Below are positions 61,866 through 64,000 of a DNA stretch of 64,000 nt, one piece after another (the first letter of the stretch is position 1; every line of letters starts with the position of its first letter). Position numbers and translations under genes: made by a program. Source of the DNA: Clostridium sp. CAG:417 (GTDB taxonomy: Bacteria > Bacillota_I > Bacilli_A > RF39 > UBA660); assembly GCA_000432835.1 (NCBI GenBank), contig FR890370.1, positions 70,092-134,091 of the forward strand. The letters run 5' to 3'. Below the pieces are notes generated by a model. It ran no database searches. It had not been told where the DNA came from and was given only the letters and a program-made list of their open reading frames with translations.

Positions 61866-63374
61866 ATGAAATATGATATAGCAGCATTAAAAAGAAAAAT
61901 GCTTGTTAAATATCCTTTTTTTGGGAGTGTAGTAGCAAGTGTAGGTTATAAAGAAAATAAAGATATACAAACCGTAGGTACAGATGGAGAAACAATATAT
62001 TATAATCCGGAATATTTAGAGGGATTAAGTGTTGAGGAACAAACTTTTATATTTGCCCATGAAGTATGTCATATTGCATTCAATCATATATTAAGAAGTG
62101 AAGGTAAGAATCCTGAATTATGGCATATTGCTACTGATGGTGTTATTAATCAATTTTTAAAACGAGATGGTTTAAAAATGGCACCCGGTGTTGTTGATAT
62201 GGCAGAAGCTATTAATTATGACGCTGAACAATTATATGAAAAATTATTACAAGAAAAACAACAAAGACAACAACAAAGTGGACAAGGCAATAGTCAACAA
62301 AATCACCAACAAAGTAGTGGTGGTAGTCAAAGTGAAAATAATCAACAACAACCTCAATCACAACAAGATAATGGAGAAACACAGAATCAGCAACAGCCTC
62401 AATCACAACAACAAGGTAATTTAGGTAGTGGAGGTTCACAAGGGCAAGAAAAGCAATCACAAGAACAGAGTGGTGGTGAATCTGGGGAAGATTCACAAAA
62501 AGAAGATAAATCAAAACAAGATGTTGGGCATGATACTCACAGTATGTGGGAACAAGCAGTAAAAAAACATAAAGAACAACGAGAAAAAACTGATAAAAAA
62601 GAGAGTTTATTAGACAAATTATTAGGAAAAGATAAAGAGAAAACTGAACTTGAAAAGAAACAAGAAGAACTTGAAAGTATGGGAGAAAAAGATGCTTTTA
62701 AAAAGAACCTTGAAGATAAAAAGAAACAGCTAGAAGAATTAAAAGAGGTAATTTCAAAACAAGCATCACAAGCAGGCACATCAACGAATAGAGATATTAG
62801 AACAGTTAATAATATAGGTACTGCTAAACCAATAATTGATTGGCGTTATGTTTTAAGAGAGGCAATTAAGTATGATGTTGATTGGTCTTATAAAAATGCA
62901 ACATTAGAAGATGGTGTAGTTAGTGCTAATTTAGAAGAACAGCCAATGCCAGAAACTGAAATTGTTCTTGATACAAGTGGCTCAATAAATGAAGTATTAT
63001 TAAAGAACTTTTTAAGAGAATGTAAAAATATATTACAACATACTAAATTAAAAGTTGGATGTTTTGATACAGAATTTTATGGATTTCATGAGATTAGAAC
63101 AGAGGAAGATATAGAAAAAATGCGATTTGAAGGTGGAGGAGGTACTAACTTTGACGTTGCTGTAGGTGCTTTTTCAAGACGAGTTGAAAATAAAATAATT
63201 TTCACTGATGGTAAAGCTTCAATGCCAGATATGCCACTTGATGCAATATGGATAGTTTTTGGTGGTGAAAAAATTAATCCCAAAGGTGGTAAAGTAATTC
63301 ATATAGACAACGAACAACTTGAAAGACTATATAATTATCAAATGACTAATGAAACAAAAGGAAGGTCAAGGTAA
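61866..63374 (+). CDS. Metallopeptidase/VWA-like (DUF2201-type) protein
   Basis: A 502-residue protein. Residues 1-125 form a DUF2201-type metallopeptidase-like domain with H65-EVC-H69. Residues 128-225 are a Gln/Ser/Gly-rich linker, 225-310 a charged coiled coil, and 355-495 a VWA-like domain with D369-T-S-G-S and a GGGGTNF segment. Paired with MoxR-like ATPases in other genomes. It starts after GAGGTGTGAGTT. Confidence 0.88.
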   Translation: MKYDIAALKRKMLVKYPFFGSVVASVGYKENKDIQTVGTDGETIYYNPEYLEGLSVEEQTFIFAHEVCHIAFNHILRSEGKNPELWHIATDGVINQFLKRDGLKMAPGVVDMAEAINYDAEQLYEKLLQEKQQRQQQSGQGNSQQNHQQSSGGSQSENNQQQPQSQQDNGETQNQQQPQSQQQGNLGSGGSQGQEKQSQEQSGGESGEDSQKEDKSKQDVGHDTHSMWEQAVKKHKEQREKTDKKESLLDKLLGKDKEKTELEKKQEELESMGEKDAFKKNLEDKKKQLEELKEVISKQASQAGTSTNRDIRTVNNIGTAKPIIDWRYVLREAIKYDVDWSYKNATLEDGVVSANLEEQPMPETEIVLDTSGSINEVLLKNFLRECKNILQHTKLKVGCFDTEFYGFHEIRTEEDIEKMRFEGGGGTNFDVAVGAFSRRVENKIIFTDGKASMPDMPLDAIWIVFGGEKINPKGGKVIHIDNEQLERLYNYQMTNETKGRSR

Positions 63375-63376
63375 AA

Positions 63377-63408
63377 CAAAGATTTAGAAAAAATTCTGAA
63401 TCTTTTTT
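63377..63408 (+). terminator. Terminator of the AAA/VWA operon
   Basis: AAAGATT-AGAA pairs with TTCT-AATCTTT (one wobble) around an A-rich loop, then a T run. Confidence 0.82.
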
Positions 63409-63513
63409 GTATAATTTTAATCTTCCTTTATATATAATGAGAATCATTTTATTTGTATACGATATCCTATAAATGGTTAGTTAAATGCAATTTGTATTAA
63501 ATTATTGATATTT

Positions 63514-63546
63514 AAGGGTATAATGCAATTTATACCTTTATTTTTT
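63514..63546 (+). terminator. Terminator-like hairpin in the repeat region
   Basis: AAGGGTATAA / TTATACCTTT around TGCAAT, then T6. The loop carries the core of the short repeat. Confidence 0.7.
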
Positions 63547-63653
63547 ATGAAAATATGTATAATAAATAGTGAAAAAGGAAATTTATTGCACTATGAAAAC
63601 AAGTTTACATTTTTATTTTCAAATTAAATGCAACTTTTTGTAATAGTATATTT

Positions 63654-63716
63654 AATCAATTGTTAGTCTTTTTTCATAGTATAACCTCCTTCGCTCTCTA
63701 AGCAAAACAATTGATT
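63654..63716 (-). other. Hairpin enclosing a Shine-Dalgarno and four-codon ORF
   Basis: AATCAATTGTT (63654) and AACAATTGATT (63706) are perfect 11-bp arms. Between them on the minus strand are AGGAGG (63685-63690) and, 7 nt on, ATG-AAA-AAA-GAC-TAA (63677-63663), whose stop is in the stem. This may be a structured RNA or a decayed gene start. Confidence 0.5.
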
Positions 63717-63809
63717 GAGATATATTAAAATGCATTATTAGACTAAATGCAACTTTAAAAATAAAAAAATAAAATTGCATTTACTTTTTAAAGTAATAAT
63801 AATCACCAT

Positions 63810-63866
63810 GCATCTTGCAATTATTAATAAAATGTGGTACTATACCAAAACAAATACAGGGGGCAT
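63810..63866 (+). promoter_or_regulatory. Island promoter module, copy 2
   Basis: TTGCAA (63815-63820), 17 bp, extended -10 TGGTACTAT (63835-63843), with the same downstream CAAAACAAATACA-GGGG as copy 1 at 59318-59374. It drives the gene that runs off the window. Confidence 0.75.
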
Positions 63867-63877
63867 ATGTAAACAAA

Positions 63878-64000
63878 ATGAAAAATAAATTTGAAGAAAT
63901 ATGGATTATTAAATATAATATTGCATCAGCATATTATGAACACAATGGAAATTTAGAAATACCAGAAAAATTTAAAACCTTGAATGGTTATGAATATGAT
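63878..64000 (+). CDS. Helicase-associated domain protein, N-terminal part (runs off the window)
   Basis: The first 41 residues of a protein beginning MKNKFEEIWIIKYNIASAYY. The WxxxYxxxxxYYxxNGxLxIP pattern with a later dG-Y fits one helicase-associated (HA) repeat. HA repeats follow DEAD-like helicases or occur alone in accessory genes. No good ribosome site lies near the ATG (GGGGG is 15 nt away), so the start is less certain. Confidence 0.62.
   Translation, partial: MKNKFEEIWIIKYNIASAYYEHNGNLEIPEKFKTLNGYEYD

Larger units (their letters stand above)
63481..63783. repeat. Short dispersed AAATGCAAYTT repeats in noncoding DNA
   Basis: The 500-base gap 63375-63877 has no gene. TTAAATGCAATTT is at 63481, a shorter ATAATGCAATTTA at 63520, TTAAATGCAACTTT at 63624, TAAATGCAACTTT at 63744, and the reverse complement form AAAATTGCATTTA at 63771. 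The last two form a 13-bp hairpin with one mismatch. Spacing is irregular, so it is not CRISPR. Confidence 0.65.

Noticed and set aside
62188..62514. ORFs in other frames over the Gln-rich linker
   Set aside because: Products of the low-complexity CAA-rich DNA of the DUF2201-type gene.
63481..63783. CRISPR array
   Set aside because: Repeats are only 11-14 bases, unevenly spaced, partly inverted, and there are no cas genes in the window.

Overview
The window is AT-rich chromosomal DNA from a low-GC Gram-positive bacterium (Bacillota, Bacilli side, possibly an uncultured gut lineage related to Mollicutes). Evidence: MraZ with its operator, Firmicutes-type DnaB, comEA/comEC, a T-box leader before pheST, and many endospore genes (spoIIGA-sigE, spoIIIAH, gerE-gerM, a YjcZ-like peptide). 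TGA is used as a stop (for example at 35181-35183), so the standard bacterial code applies. Genus and species cannot be read from the sequence.

Layout. 1-5.7 kb: 3' end of thrS, then a short division cluster mraZ-rsmH-ftsL-PBP, a DUF1003 membrane protein and a lipoprotein, followed by two tRNAs. 6-13.4 kb: an accessory stretch of poorly known proteins: two minus-strand unknowns, a frameshifted GNAT gene, a membrane-anchored XRE regulator, a transglutaminase-like protein and a kinase-like protein. 13.4-25.5 kb: def, a YjcZ-like peptide, ftsW, comEA-comEC, tgt, a YqfQ-like protein, pilC-pilD, dnaB, an HD protein and a zinc-ribbon membrane protein. 25.5-34.3 kb: tRNA-Arg, an ABC exporter with a TetR regulator, superoxide dismutase, lipoprotein, DUF1540 protein, YfhO-like protein and an MBL hydrolase. 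34.4-43.6 kb: spoIIGA-sigE, membrane proteins, a GHL10 protein, three prepilins, nfo and a second class B PBP. 43.6-53.9 kb: rpmG, efp, an M3-like peptidase, a YbaK/SDR/PLP-lyase operon, spoIIIAH, gerE, gerM, unknowns and a minus-strand amidoligase pair. 54-59.3 kb: tRNA-Leu and a CAT tRNA, T-box-pheST, a PfkB kinase and an Smr protein.

The last 4.7 kb (59.3 kb to the end) is an accessory island. It holds a MoxR-like AAA ATPase fused to a DUF6273-like N-terminal region, a mini-ATPase without a P-loop, and a metallopeptidase/VWA-like (DUF2201-type) protein with a Gln-rich linker. A repeat-rich noncoding stretch and the start of a helicase-associated-domain protein follow. The first and last of these genes sit behind near-identical promoter modules. 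This is the best candidate in the window for an undescribed system.

How the genes work together: SpoIIGA should activate pro-sigma-E in the mother cell; SpoIIIAH, GerE and GerM act later in the same programme. MraZ, RsmH, FtsL, both PBPs and FtsW make septal and lateral peptidoglycan. PilC, PilD and three prepilins with ComEA/ComEC describe a type IV pilus-like DNA uptake machine, but its ATPase is not in the window.
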